Assembly: GCA_002841865.1 (NCBI GenBank)
Contig: PHBD01000001.1
Location: 215,001 to 279,000 of the forward strand
Source of the DNA: Deltaproteobacteria bacterium HGW-Deltaproteobacteria-19
GTDB lineage: Bacteria > Desulfobacterota > Syntrophia > Syntrophales > PHBD01
Reading direction: 5' to 3'
DNA: 64,000 nt
The position numbers and the translations under genes are program-made. The notes below the pieces were generated by a model that saw only the letters and a list, made by a program, of their open reading frames with translations, searched no databases and was not told the DNA's origin. Position 1 is the first letter of the stretch. Every line of letters begins with the position of its first letter. This document shows positions 47,333-56,150 of this stretch, piece after piece.

Positions 47333-48808
47333 ATGAAAAAACTAGGCATTATGTTCATCATTATGATTGGACTGATTTCAATATGGAATATGCCGGCCCT
47401 TGCCGAAGAAGCGGTTACGGGACCGGCGGGGGCGGCAGTCGCAGACGCCGCCGCGGTGGCTGCTCCGGCAAAAGCCGTAACGCAGGAAGCCCTGGATGCC
47501 CTGAAGGGTTCCCTCCAGGTGGGCATCGACACCACCTGGGTACTCTTCACCGCCTTTCTGGTTTTCTTCATGAACCTGGGATTTGCCATGGTGGAATCGG
47601 GACTCTGCCGCGCCAAGAACACGGTGAACATCCTGGCGAAGAACTTCATCGTCTTCGCCATTTCCTCGGCCGCCTTCTGGGTGATCGGCTGGGGGCTCAT
47701 GTTCGGAAACGGCAATCCCTTCGCGGGTCTCGAGGGGCTCTTCTTTGTAGGCGGGACCGACAACAGCCCCGCCATCGGCGACGCGTACAAGGGCGTCTAT
47801 GCGGCGATCAACTGGACCGGCGTGCCGCTGTGGGCAAAATTCTTCTTCCAGCTCGTTTTCGCAGGCACTGCGGCGACCATCGTCTCGGGGGCCGTGGCGG
47901 AGCGGATCAAGTTCCACTCCTTCATCTTCTTCTCCTTCCTGCTGGTGGGCATCCTGTATCCGATCACCGGCCACTGGATCTGGGGCGGTGGCTTCCTCGC
48001 ATCCCTGGGAATGTTTGACTTCGCCGGCTCCACGGTCGTACATTCCGTCGGCGGCTGGGCGGCCCTTGCAGGCGTGCTGCTCCTGGGATCGCGGATCGGC
48101 AAGTATCGCAAGGACGGCTCCATCAATCCGATCTTCGGGCACAACATGTCCATGGTCACCCTCGGGGGCCTCGTCCTGTGGTTCGGCTGGTTCGGATTCA
48201 ATCCCGGCTCCACCATGGGCGTGGGCGACGGCAGCGCCATCGCGCATATCGCCGTCACCACCAACACCGCCGCCGCGATGGCGATCCTCAGTTCAGCCGC
48301 AACATCGTGGATGATCCAGAAAAAACCGGATCTCTCCATGATCATCAACGGGGCGCTGGCCGGCCTGGTGGCCATCACCGCTCCCTGCGCCTTTGTCAGC
48401 GTCGGCTCGGCTGCGATCATCGGCCTGATCGCCGGCGTGCTCGTGGTCCTGGCCGTCATGATGTTCGACCGGATCAGGATCGATGATCCCGTCGGCGCCC
48501 TCTCCGTTCACCTGGTCAACGGCATCTGGGGAACCCTGGCGGTCGGACTGTTCGCAGTCGACAAGATTACGGGAACGGCCACGGGGAACGGCCTTTTCTT
48601 CGGCGGCGGCTTCAAGCTCCTCGGCGCCCAGACTGCAGGCGTCGCGGCCGTCGGCGCCTTTACTTTCATCGCTTCGCTCATTGTATGGTTTGTCATCAAG
48701 CAGGTGGCAGGCCTGAGGGTCTCCCGCGAGGAGGAGATCACCGGACTGGATCTCGGCGAGCACGGCACGAAGGCCTACCCTGATTTCCAGGGATTCCTGA
48801 CGAAGTAG
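47333..48808 (+). CDS. amt: Ammonium transporter Amt (first copy)
   Basis: 491 residues. A signal peptide (IMFIIMIGLISIWNMPALA) and an Ala-rich linker precede the eleven-helix Amt core beginning at about residue 55. Core motifs include FFMNLGFAMVESGLCRAKN, GHWIWGGGFLASLGMFDFAGS and the pore His region VHLVNGIWGTLAVG. The start is ATG 47333 with GGAGG 7 bases upstream; a longer reading to 47183 is rejected. It is followed by a PII gene 46 bases downstream, the classic amt-glnK pair, here behind a sigma54-type promoter. Confidence 0.94.
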   Translation: MKKLGIMFIIMIGLISIWNMPALAEEAVTGPAGAAVADAAAVAAPAKAVTQEALDALKGSLQVGIDTTWVLFTAFLVFFMNLGFAMVESGLCRAKNTVNILAKNFIVFAISSAAFWVIGWGLMFGNGNPFAGLEGLFFVGGTDNSPAIGDAYKGVYAAINWTGVPLWAKFFFQLVFAGTAATIVSGAVAERIKFHSFIFFSFLLVGILYPITGHWIWGGGFLASLGMFDFAGSTVVHSVGGWAALAGVLLLGSRIGKYRKDGSINPIFGHNMSMVTLGGLVLWFGWFGFNPGSTMGVGDGSAIAHIAVTTNTAAAMAILSSAATSWMIQKKPDLSMIINGALAGLVAITAPCAFVSVGSAAIIGLIAGVLVVLAVMMFDRIRIDDPVGALSVHLVNGIWGTLAVGLFAVDKITGTATGNGLFFGGGFKLLGAQTAGVAAVGAFTFIASLIVWFVIKQVAGLRVSREEEITGLDLGEHGTKAYPDFQGFLTK

Positions 48809-48854
48809 GAACCGCTGCAGGGAAGACCCTGTTTCTTGAAAAAGGAGAATGATG

Positions 48855-49196
48855 ATGAAACTGATCGTCGCAATCGTACAGCCGGAAAAGCTGACGGATG
48901 TCAAACAGGCCCTTTCCGAGGCCAAAGTGGGGAAAATGACCGTCTCCAACGTGATCGGCTGCGGATCGCAGGGCGGACATACCGAATCCTATCGCGGCAT
49001 CTTTACCGAGGTCAATCTTCTGGACAAGGTCCGCTTCGAGATCGCCGTAAACGACGAGTTCGTCAAACCCGCCGTGGACGCAATCATCCGGGGCGCACGC
49101 ACGGGGAAGATCGGGGATGGCAAGATCTTCGTGGTGCCCCTGGAGGAATGCATCCGGGTCCGTACGGGGGAATCGGGTGTCGATGCGATAGGTTAA
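48855..49196 (+). CDS. glnK: PII signal protein GlnK/GlnB with Thr at position 51
   Basis: 113 residues. Starting at 48855 (7 bases after GGAG) the numbering matches E. coli PII exactly; ATGs at 48849 and 48852 are alternatives. The T-loop reads [19 protein letters not shown]: Tyr46 is present but position 51, normally the uridylylated Tyr, is Thr and position 50 is Phe. Lys90 in GDGKIFVV and the RTGE motif are kept, so ATP/2-oxoglutarate binding is expected. It should gate the adjacent Amt channel but is probably not uridylylated. Confidence 0.93.
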   Translation: MKLIVAIVQPEKLTDVKQALSEAKVGKMTVSNVIGCGSQGGHTESYRGIFTEVNLLDKVRFEIAVNDEFVKPAVDAIIRGARTGKIGDGKIFVVPLEECIRVRTGESGVDAIG

Positions 49197-49231
49197 GATC
49201 AAACCCCGATGATTGATTTGCCGTTTTCAAG

Positions 49232-49262
49232 GGAATACCCCGTCCCGGGGACGGGGTATTCC
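49232..49262 (+). terminator. Strong 13-bp hairpin after glnK
   Basis: GGAATACCCCGTC pairs perfectly with GACGGGGTATTCC around a 5-base loop, 35 bases after the glnK stop. No T-run follows on either strand, so it may protect the mRNA end or act with Rho rather than as an intrinsic terminator. Confidence 0.55.
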
Positions 49263-49338
49263 ACACGGTTCAGCCGTGCACCTTCAGGTCTATGCCATGA
49301 GTGTCGCCAGCCTGGTTCATTTTACCGGATCCGCAAGC

Positions 49339-49815
49339 ATGACGAGAATCCGCATTCGACGGGGAGAGACTCGGGATGTCGAGATGCTGGTTACTTTTTT
49401 CCGGGATCTCTTCACGATGGAAAAGGATTTTGCGACGGACGCCGAGAGCCAGCGGGCGGGACTGCTTCTGCTCCTTGCGAATCCCGGCGCAGCGGCCGTT
49501 TTCGTTGCCGAGACCGATGGCGTCGTCGTCGGCATGGCCACAGCCCAGATCGTCATCTCGACGTCCATTGGCGGATATTCGATCCTGCTGGAGGACATGT
49601 ATGTCTCCGCCGGATTCCGTCGGAAAGGGATCGGATCGAAGCTCCTGGAAAATGTCCTCGCCTGGGGGGCTGAACGCGGCGCGTGCCGCGTTCAACTGGT
49701 CGTCGCCTCGGCAAACGCCCGGGCATTCCGGTTTTACCGGCAGGCAGGCCTGCTGAAAAGCCACATGACGGCGTTTTACGGAAAACTGGACGTCATGAAC
49801 CCGGATTTCTCATGA
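49339..49815 (+). CDS. GNAT family N-acetyltransferase
   Basis: 158 residues. The GNAT core shows VFVAETDGVVVGMATAQIV, the beta4/acetyl-CoA loop MYVSAGFRRKGIGSKLLE and the closing ARAFRFYRQAGLL. The acceptor is unknown. ATG 49339 is chosen because the fold starts there (MTRIRIRRGE); ATG 49297 is in frame but gives an unrelated extension. It is convergent with the acyl-CoA synthetase gene (25 bases between ends). Confidence 0.88.
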   Translation: MTRIRIRRGETRDVEMLVTFFRDLFTMEKDFATDAESQRAGLLLLLANPGAAAVFVAETDGVVVGMATAQIVISTSIGGYSILLEDMYVSAGFRRKGIGSKLLENVLAWGAERGACRVQLVVASANARAFRFYRQAGLLKSHMTAFYGKLDVMNPDFS

Positions 49816-49840
49816 CCCACCCGGAACGACACGCCTCGAT

Positions 49841-52039
49841 TCACGCTCCGTCCACTGACCGGGCATTTTCTTTCCTCAGCCACTCCTCGTAGTCCACCAT
49901 CCGGGCCAGGGTCTTGACGGCACGCTCCGGCGTCAGGAAGGCGATGCCTTTGTAGGGACTTCCCTCCACCTCTCGGACGGTCTTGCTTTTCTCGTCGTCC
50001 AGGAACACGCCCAGGACCGGTTTCCCGTATTTTTCCATCATCCTCGCGCTGAAGGCGAAAAATTCCTCTTCGGCCCCGTCATACAGTTTCCGCCCCTCAT
50101 CGTAGAAAACCTGTTCGATGGCCTGCCCGGAGGCGCGGGCTGCATCGAGTGATTTGAGGACCATCCGGGTTCTCCCGACGACGCCCAGATGGATGACGGC
50201 GTCACATTCATCCCATGCGATGAGGGCTTCCAGGATTTTCCCCGGCAGCGAGGGCTCGAATTCGCCGACGAGATCGACGGGGTTCTCACGGCTCCAGTAC
50301 GGCGGAAGGATCCCGTCAATCCGGGCGATGACGTCCGGCGTCAGGTGAGGAACTTCGAGGCCCATCTCGACGCAGACGTCCGTTGCCACCACGCCCCATC
50401 CGCCTCCCAGGGTCATGATGGCCACCCTCTTGCCCCTGGGCAGGGGCAGAGAGGAGAAGGCGGCCGACAGATCCAGGAGATCCATCGGCTGATCGGCCAG
50501 AACCACGCCGGCCTGTCTGCAGGCTGCATTGAAAATCCGGATGTTGGACGCCATGGCCCCCGTATGGCTGGCCGCCGCCCTGCTTCCCGCCGCGGTCCGG
50601 CCGCCCTTGAGAACAACGACGGGTTTTTTCCTGGAAACCTGCCGGGCCGTCGAATAGAACCGCCGTCCGTCCTTGGTGCTTTCGACATAGAGGACGACCG
50701 TTTTCGTAATGTCGTCGACTTCAAAGGTCCGAAGGTAGTCTTCGATGGTGATCATGGCCTCGTTCCCGGATCCGCAGAAGGCGCGGATGCCGATCCCTTC
50801 CGCCTCGGCAAAATCCAGGAGCTGGATCCCCATGTTGCCGGACTGCGAGACCAGGCCGACCGGCCCGGGCTGGGGCCAGCATGACGTTCCGATGCAGAAG
50901 AACTTTGCATGGGGATTGCAGATGCCCATCGTGTTGGGACCGAGGATCGTGACGCCCGCCTCCGCGGCAGCTTTCACGAGGTCCGTTTCGGCCTGGCGGC
51001 CCTCGCCGCCCAATTCCCCGAAGCCAGACGTGATCAGGAGCATGTGCCGGATTCCCTTCGCCTTGAATTCTGGAATCAGGGCGGGGACATGGGCAGCCGG
51101 AATCGTGACGACGCCGAGATCGACCTCCCCCGGGATTTCCATGACGTTCCGGTACACCTTCCGGCCGGCAATCTCCCCTCCCTTTGGATTGACCGGATAA
51201 ACCTCTCCCCTGTAACCGCCGGCCAGAACGTTCGAGAAAAGCATATTGCCCCATTTCCCGATCTGGGGCGAAGCGCCGATCAGGGCGATGGAACGGGGAT
51301 AGAAAATCTTTTCCAGCTCCCTTGGATCCACGGGATGATGGGCGGTTTTTCCCGCGGGCCGGTCGCCGATGATGATCAGGGCGTCCACCGCGGTCACCCT
51401 GCCGTCGGCTCCGATGACCAGGGGATTGATGTCAACCTCCGTAATATCGGCCACTTCCTCCGCCAGGCGGGACAATCCGACGAGCGTCCGGACGATATCC
51501 TCCCTCCGGGCCGGCGAATCGCCTCGGAAAGCGTCCAGCAGCTTCGAGGAACGGATCTCGTCGATCATCCGTCCGGCCTCGGCTTCATCCAGGGGGGTGA
51601 GGCGGAAGACAACGTCCCCCAATGCCTCCGTGAAGATCCCACCGAGGCCGAACATGACGATGGGTCCGAACTGCGGGTCGCAGAACAGGCCCGCCACGAA
51701 TTCCCGGCGCCCCCGGATCATCGGCTGGATGAGATATCCTTCCAGGTCTTCCCCTGCTGAGCGGGCGATGGCCTTCGCCGCCGCCAGGACGTCACGCTTG
51801 TTTCTGAGGTTCAGGCGGACGAGCCCCCGCTCCGTTTTATGCGTCAGCCTGGTCCCCAATCCCTTGAGGACGACGGGAAATCCATATTGATGAGCCTGCC
51901 GAACCGCCTCTTCCGGATCGGCGGCGACCGATTCTTCAACAACGGGTATGCCGTATCGGCGCAGAACCTGCTTGGCCTCCGCCTCCGTCAGGGCCTTCCG
52001 TCCTTCTTTTTTTGCCTTTTCAATCAGTTTCTTCTCCAT
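49841..52039 (-). CDS. ADP-forming acyl-CoA (acetyl-CoA) synthetase, fused subunits
   Basis: 732 residues. Makes ATP from ADP, phosphate and an acyl-CoA, or the reverse. The order is inverted relative to the usual alpha-beta fusion: the ATP-grasp beta domain comes first (about 1-235, GFPVVLKGLGTRLTHKTERG, VDINPLVI), then the CoA-binding domain (about 255-380, IALIGASPQIGKWGN) and the ligase domains. The phosphohistidine region ASHTGAMAS and SQSGNMG are present. A GGAGAA site precedes ATG 52039. In a syntroph it would harvest energy from acyl-CoA. Preferred acid unknown. Confidence 0.92.
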   Translation of the reverse strand: MEKKLIEKAKKEGRKALTEAEAKQVLRRYGIPVVEESVAADPEEAVRQAHQYGFPVVLKGLGTRLTHKTERGLVRLNLRNKRDVLAAAKAIARSAGEDLEGYLIQPMIRGRREFVAGLFCDPQFGPIVMFGLGGIFTEALGDVVFRLTPLDEAEAGRMIDEIRSSKLLDAFRGDSPARREDIVRTLVGLSRLAEEVADITEVDINPLVIGADGRVTAVDALIIIGDRPAGKTAHHPVDPRELEKIFYPRSIALIGASPQIGKWGNMLFSNVLAGGYRGEVYPVNPKGGEIAGRKVYRNVMEIPGEVDLGVVTIPAAHVPALIPEFKAKGIRHMLLITSGFGELGGEGRQAETDLVKAAAEAGVTILGPNTMGICNPHAKFFCIGTSCWPQPGPVGLVSQSGNMGIQLLDFAEAEGIGIRAFCGSGNEAMITIEDYLRTFEVDDITKTVVLYVESTKDGRRFYSTARQVSRKKPVVVLKGGRTAAGSRAAASHTGAMASNIRIFNAACRQAGVVLADQPMDLLDLSAAFSSLPLPRGKRVAIMTLGGGWGVVATDVCVEMGLEVPHLTPDVIARIDGILPPYWSRENPVDLVGEFEPSLPGKILEALIAWDECDAVIHLGVVGRTRMVLKSLDAARASGQAIEQVFYDEGRKLYDGAEEEFFAFSARMMEKYGKPVLGVFLDDEKSKTVREVEGSPYKGIAFLTPERAVKTLARMVDYEEWLRKENARSVDGA

Positions 52040-52587
52040 TGTGTTCTCCTGTTTATTCAAGCCTGCCGGCATCCCTGCCACAACACATGCCATGTACCGT
52101 GACGCTGCATGTCTATCCCCGGACAGAGGCTGGTTGAAGGGTTATCCATTTCTCATGAAACTCAAACTTTTTCTTTCGACAATATGACCGCCCGCCCGGA
52201 TCGTCTGGCCGTGCTCACCGGTTATCGACGCACGTCGCCGGGATTCTTCCCGAAACAATCCCTGGTTTTTTCTACACATTTCAGCTCCTTTTATCAACGA
52301 ATCATATGCATCATGAAGGACCGTACGGTAGCCATGATCAGAGCAGCCAGAAACGGAATAAGAGACGTGGCATGGCACCCCGACCAGAATCTATTGGTTC
52401 TGCTACAAATGAATGCATGGAGAGAACAAGATGAAAATCGATGGTTTTATTGGGACGGAGTATAAGTGATCGGCAGCAACATACCGCCTTAAAAAACGTG
52501 CGTTTTGCAGTTCGTTTTCCATGCTCTATCGCAGCATTACTTCATCTGTCGTCGGATAAAGATAATCCTTCTCGGAACGGATTTCAC
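52040..52587. other. Intergenic region, left margin of the A/T-rich island
   Basis: About 550 bases between the synthetase and the PilZ gene. A 50-codon plus-strand reading (52313-52465) has no family features and no good ribosome site. Base composition shifts here toward A/T. Confidence 0.4.
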
Positions 52588-52935
52588 CTAGGAATGTTCC
52601 TTTCGTAGAAAATCAATACATTGCGACATTTCGTAATCTTCATCGAAGTGAATGGCTGTCGTCTCAGGTCCGAGTCGTACCACATGACCTGTAACGAACA
52701 TAATCAGGGTACCATTAGGATTTTCCTGGGATTCTAAATCTTCAAACTGAAATTCAACTTCAAGCTTTACCTCTGAACCTGCCGGAAGAGCGATCACCCT
52801 CTCAATCAAAATTCCTCCAGCCGCGAGATTGATCGCTTCGCATTGAATTATCTCTGATGTTCCATCTCGATTTTTAATTTTAACCTTGACCGGGACATTG
52901 ACATCGTACCGATCAAATATTCTTTTTTCGTCCAT
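52588..52935 (-). CDS. PilZ domain protein
   Basis: 115 residues, a single PilZ domain that binds cyclic di-GMP. The N-terminal RIFDRYDVNVPVKV matches the RxxxR part and NLAAGGILIE the (D/N)xSxxG part, although the usual Ser is Ala here. The rest is a beta-barrel pattern ending in HFDEDYEMSQCIDFLRK. Target process unknown (motility, biofilm or adhesion are usual). Codon use is more A/T-rich than upstream core genes. Confidence 0.85.
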   Translation of the reverse strand: MDEKRIFDRYDVNVPVKVKIKNRDGTSEIIQCEAINLAAGGILIERVIALPAGSEVKLEVEFQFEDLESQENPNGTLIMFVTGHVVRLGPETTAIHFDEDYEMSQCIDFLRKEHS

Positions 52936-53012
52936 GTCTTAACGCTTATCCACCTGTGATTATTTATTACAGTATCTGGTTTAGCGACTTGTCCGTCTCC
53001 ATGAGTATTGCA

Positions 53013-53234
53013 TCATCGCAATTTGCCCTTCATCACATAGATTTGACAGTTCACCCCCGAATTCACGTACATTTCCCTTGAAGGCATTGAACGCGACCTG
53101 AAACCTGCCCCACGACAGCCGTAAGGAAAGTTTACGTCATACGTAACATAGAAATAAGAACAGGAAAAACAATTAATTAATTTTTCCTGCCTTTCCTGAG
53201 TTTTATCGGAATCAGTTTCTTTGGTCATTTTCAT
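53013..53234 (-). CDS. Small conserved cysteine-rich protein
   Basis: 73 residues. The pattern CFSCSYFYVTYD..FPYGCRGAGFRSRSMPS...SGVNCQIY recalls a family of small proteins with CxxC...C...C that databases often label uracil-DNA glycosylase without grounds. Four cysteines could bind metal. No convincing ribosome site precedes the ATG, so the exact start is unsure. It lies 77 bases upstream of the PilZ gene on the same strand. Confidence 0.6.
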   Translation of the reverse strand: MKMTKETDSDKTQERQEKLINCFSCSYFYVTYDVNFPYGCRGAGFRSRSMPSREMYVNSGVNCQIYVMKGKLR

Positions 53235-53690
53235 GATTTTTTATGGTTCATCTTTATTTTAGAAGGACAGGTTAATATTCTATTATAAATGACCACATTT
53301 CAAGCTTTAAAAAAAACGATGTTAGAGAATCATATCAGAAACATATATTAATATGTAGCCCAGTCCCTGTTGCCTGTGCATGACCGAACCTTCTGAATCA
53401 ACATCCGTTTGTTTCCCGGAGCAGCGTCTTCCCGGCCTGAAACGAAAAAACTCCCCCACGCGATTGCCGTTCCGTCCAAGTGCGAACAAAAGTTTCGCAC
53501 ACTGACGCACAAGCAAATTATTCCGGGTACCCCATCGCATTTTCCCCTTTTGCAAAACAGTACGCTGCTCCCGGGTGAATGGTCATCCACGGGTATTTGG
53601 CACCGGGGTTGAGACTCTGACGTCTCACCCATCTTCATTTATTCCAGAATCAGAACAATTATGTCTAGCCGCTCTCGGAACGGACAATTA
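53235..53690. other. Intergenic region between the Cys-rich gene and the second amt
   Basis: About 450 A/T-rich bases; no supported gene or RNA. Short ORFs on either strand lack family features. Confidence 0.4.
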
Positions 53691-53733
53691 TGTATACGCA
53701 TACAATACTCGGGGATCATACAACTTGTTGTAT
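53691..53733. promoter_or_regulatory. Two inverted repeats upstream of the second amt
   Basis: TGTAT-ACGC-ATACA lies at 53691-53704 and a perfect ATACAAC-TT-GTTGTAT at 53718-53733. They share the TGTAT/ATACA core and end about 30 bases before the sigma54-type promoter. They look like sites for an activator or repressor of this transcript. Confidence 0.55.
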
Positions 53734-53759
53734 ATTAAGGGATATAACAAAAGCATGTA

Positions 53760-53777
53760 ATGGCAGGAGAATTGCAC
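53760..53777 (+). promoter_or_regulatory. Sigma54-type promoter of the second amt-glnK pair
   Basis: TGGCAG at 53761-53766 and TTGCA at 53772-53776 with GG and GC exactly 10 bases apart, very close to the TGGCAC-N5-TTGCA consensus. It lies about 40 bases before the amt ATG. Confidence 0.75.
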
Positions 53778-53817
53778 ATGCATCGTCTGTTTTATTCATT
53801 ATGCAAGGAGACTTGGC

Positions 53818-55044
53818 ATGGTCAGTCAGATCAACGCAGGCGACACCGCCTGGATTTTGGTTTGTTGTTCCTTGGTATTATTGATGACGCCGGCCTTGGC
53901 GCTTTTTTATGGCGGCATGGTACGCAGGAAAAATCTTCTTTCGACCTTAACCTTGAGTTATATCTTTATGGCACTGATCGGGGTCCAGTGGGTGCTGTAC
54001 GGATACTCCCTGGCCTTCGGAACCGACATTAATGGTCTTATCGGCGGACTGAATTATCTCGGATTTTTGGGTGTTGATGCATTACCTAATGGAGAATACA
54101 GCAAAACCATTCCTCATGGACTTTTTGCGGCATTTCAAATGATGTTTGCAGTTATTACACCTGCCTTGATCACTGGTGCTTTCGTAGAACGTGTGAAGTT
54201 TAAAAGTTTTCTTCTGTTCAGTCTCCTCTGGGCGACATTGGTCTATGATCCTTTGTGTCACTGGGTTTGGGGACAAGGTGGTTGGTTGAAACAAATGGGT
54301 GTCCTGGATTTTGCCGGAGGGACGGTCGTGCATATCTCCGCCGGTTTCTCAGCTCTTGCCTTTGCACTCGTGATTGGACCGCGTAAGGGGTTCGGCAAAT
54401 GCCCTATGGAACCTAGCAACATTCCGTTAACCGTTATGGGCGCAGGGTTGCTGTGGGTGGGATGGTTCGGCTTTAATGCCGGTAGTGCCCTGGCGGCCAA
54501 TGGCGTGGCAGTGAATGCCCTGTTGACCACCAACACTTCTGCAGCCACGGCAGGTCTTGTTTGGATGCTACTCTCTTGGCTTGACGGACGGCCCAGCACT
54601 CTTGGCATTGCCACGGGAATGGTGGTCGGTCTCGCAGCGGTGACACCTGCTTCGGGTTATGTTACACCATTGGCGGCTATGGTGATTGGGGCCGTTGCTG
54701 CACCACTGTCCTATTATGCCATGCGCTTCCGGGATAGGCGTAAACTGGATGAGACTCTGGATGTATGGGCTTGTCACGGCATTTCCAGTACCTGGGGCAT
54801 GATTGCTGCTGGTTTATTTTCAACCGTTGCCGTGAACAGTGATGGAGCCAACGGCCTCTTTTACGGTAATCCGGGGCAACTCAGCATCCAGATTCTGGCA
54901 GTGATTGTCACCATTGTCTTTTGTTTTGGAACGACCTATATATTAGCAAAACTGCTTAGTTGGAGCGTTGGACTGCGAGTCACCGCTATGGAAGAGGAGG
55001 TAGGATTGGATATCAGTTCCCACGGTGAGAGATCCTATTCATAA
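53818..55044 (+). CDS. amt: Ammonium transporter Amt (second copy)
   Basis: 408 residues without a cleavable signal peptide, eleven predicted helices. Motifs are LALFYGGMVRRKNLLSTL, CHWVWGQGGWLKQMGVLDFAGG, NAGSALAANGVAVNALLTTNT and ACHGISSTWGMIAAGLF. A GGAGA site precedes the ATG. It differs clearly from the first Amt in length, N-terminus and codon use (more A/T-rich), so it is not a recent duplicate. Followed by its own PII gene after 37 bases. Confidence 0.94.
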   Translation: MVSQINAGDTAWILVCCSLVLLMTPALALFYGGMVRRKNLLSTLTLSYIFMALIGVQWVLYGYSLAFGTDINGLIGGLNYLGFLGVDALPNGEYSKTIPHGLFAAFQMMFAVITPALITGAFVERVKFKSFLLFSLLWATLVYDPLCHWVWGQGGWLKQMGVLDFAGGTVVHISAGFSALAFALVIGPRKGFGKCPMEPSNIPLTVMGAGLLWVGWFGFNAGSALAANGVAVNALLTTNTSAATAGLVWMLLSWLDGRPSTLGIATGMVVGLAAVTPASGYVTPLAAMVIGAVAAPLSYYAMRFRDRRKLDETLDVWACHGISSTWGMIAAGLFSTVAVNSDGANGLFYGNPGQLSIQILAVIVTIVFCFGTTYILAKLLSWSVGLRVTAMEEEVGLDISSHGERSYS

Positions 55045-55081
55045 AACTGGGGTACTTTTTTTCCCCTGGGAGATTTTCAGT

Positions 55082-55486
55082 ATGCTGAAAAAGATTGAAG
55101 CCATTGTTCGCGAAGACAAAGTCAACGATATCAAAAATGCCTTAGCAGATATCGGCATTGTGGGATTGAATATGTTCGAGGTCCGCGGTCATGGACGTCA
55201 GGGTGGAATCCAGTTGGTGGGCCGTGCCGGTACTTACCAGGTAAACATGCTGCCGAAAATACAGATCAATATTGTCTTGAGCGACCGTAATCTGGAAGAT
55301 GCGATTGAAACCATCCTGAAATCAGCCTACACGGGAGAGCCGGGAGACGGCATCATCTTTGTTTCTCCCGTGGAAGAAGTGATTCGTGTCCGTACCAGGG
55401 AACGGGGAGAGGGAGCTATGATGTACCCAGATGATATTGATACAAAAAAGGCAAAAGCAAAGGATGACAGCAGATCTGTGCTATGA
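55082..55486 (+). CDS. glnK: PII signal protein (second copy)
   Basis: 134 residues, longer than usual because of a charged C-terminal tail (DIDTKKAKAKDDSRSVL). Start ATG 55082 follows GGGAG. The T-loop reads GRQGGIQLVGRAGTYQVNMLPK: the tyrosine equivalent to Tyr51 is present (residue 52 here), whereas Tyr46 is Val. GDGIIFVSPVEEVIRVRT covers the nucleotide-binding region; the Lys90 position is Ile. It is thus complementary to the first PII, which has Tyr46 but not Tyr51. Confidence 0.93.
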   Translation: MLKKIEAIVREDKVNDIKNALADIGIVGLNMFEVRGHGRQGGIQLVGRAGTYQVNMLPKIQINIVLSDRNLEDAIETILKSAYTGEPGDGIIFVSPVEEVIRVRTRERGEGAMMYPDDIDTKKAKAKDDSRSVL

Positions 55487-55562
55487 GTTATCCCATTTTT
55501 CAATACCAAAAGGTTGTCTTCACAATTCAGGCTTGGTTTCTGCAAGGTATGCGATTTATCAT

Positions 55563-55636
55563 TGAGGGGTCGTCTAATGGTAGGACGTCAGACTCTGGCT
55601 CTGAAGATTGAGGTTCGAGTCCTCGCCCCTCAGCCA
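55563..55636 (+). tRNA. tRNA-Gln (CTG)
   Basis: 74 bases with encoded CCA. Acceptor TGAGGGG pairs with CCCCTCA, discriminator G; stem TCAGA/TCTGA around CTCTGGC gives anticodon CTG. It lies inside the A/T-rich island. Confidence 0.95.
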
Positions 55637-55707
55637 TATTGTTCTTCTCCATTTATTAATAATCACAATATATTACGCTTTTCCAGGGACGACAAATTAT
55701 CTATGGC

Positions 55708-55833
55708 CTACGTTTTATCAAGCTCTTTCCTGACAGCCATGCCCAATCTCTCGATGACATAAGGTTTCATCACGTATTCACCCACTCCAAGATCCTGGGC
55801 CGTTTTGACCTGATCGGTCTTGGCGAAACCACC
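55708..55833 (-). pseudogene. C-terminal fragment of a response-regulator receiver domain
   Basis: About 42 residues in one open frame ending at a TAG (55710-55708), reading GGFAKTDQVKTAQDLGVGEY and then VMKPYVIERLGMAVRKELDK. The Lys-Pro pair and surrounding pattern are those of beta5-alpha5 of a receiver domain as found at the end of hybrid kinases. The upstream part is missing: the reading ends exactly where the IS3-type sequence begins. Confidence 0.7.
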
Positions 55834-55835
55834 AT

Positions 55836-56150
55836 GTCCTCGAAGAGGCAGGCATTCGCATCAGCATGGATGGTCGCGGCCGGGTCTATGACAACATCTT
55901 CGTCGAACGTCTCCGGAGATCCGTCAAATACGAGGAAGTCTACCTTCATGATTATCGGAGGGTCCCCGAGGCGCGGTCCCATCTCGGCGCCTATTTCCAC
56001 TTCTATAACACGGAGCGGTTCCATGAAGCCCTGAGTTACCGTACACCCCATGAGCTCTAATGGGGAAGACGGTTTGATGTTTTCCCTGTGCAGGCTACCC
56101 AAATGCACCTTAAACAACCCCATTTGCTGTCTTGACTACGGGGAGCACTT
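55836..56150 (+). mobile_element. IS3-family insertion sequence remnant (3' end)
   Basis: An open frame from 55836 to 56060 encodes the last part of an IS3-type integrase: VLEEAGIRISMDGRGRVYDN, FVERLRRSVKYEEVYLHDY and FYNTERFHEALSYRTPHEL. The 5' half with the DDE catalytic Asp residues is absent. The downstream non-coding end includes TGTCTTGACTACGGGGAGCA, like the right termini of such elements; the exact boundary near 56150 is inferred. Not capable of transposition alone. Confidence 0.75.

Noticed and set aside
49232-49262. Intrinsic terminator for glnK
   Set aside because: The hairpin is perfect but no T-run follows, so a simple intrinsic terminator cannot be claimed; listed with reduced confidence.
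52109-52465. 118-codon plus-strand ORF
   Set aside because: No recognisable motif, no good ribosome site, unusual composition; treated as chance.
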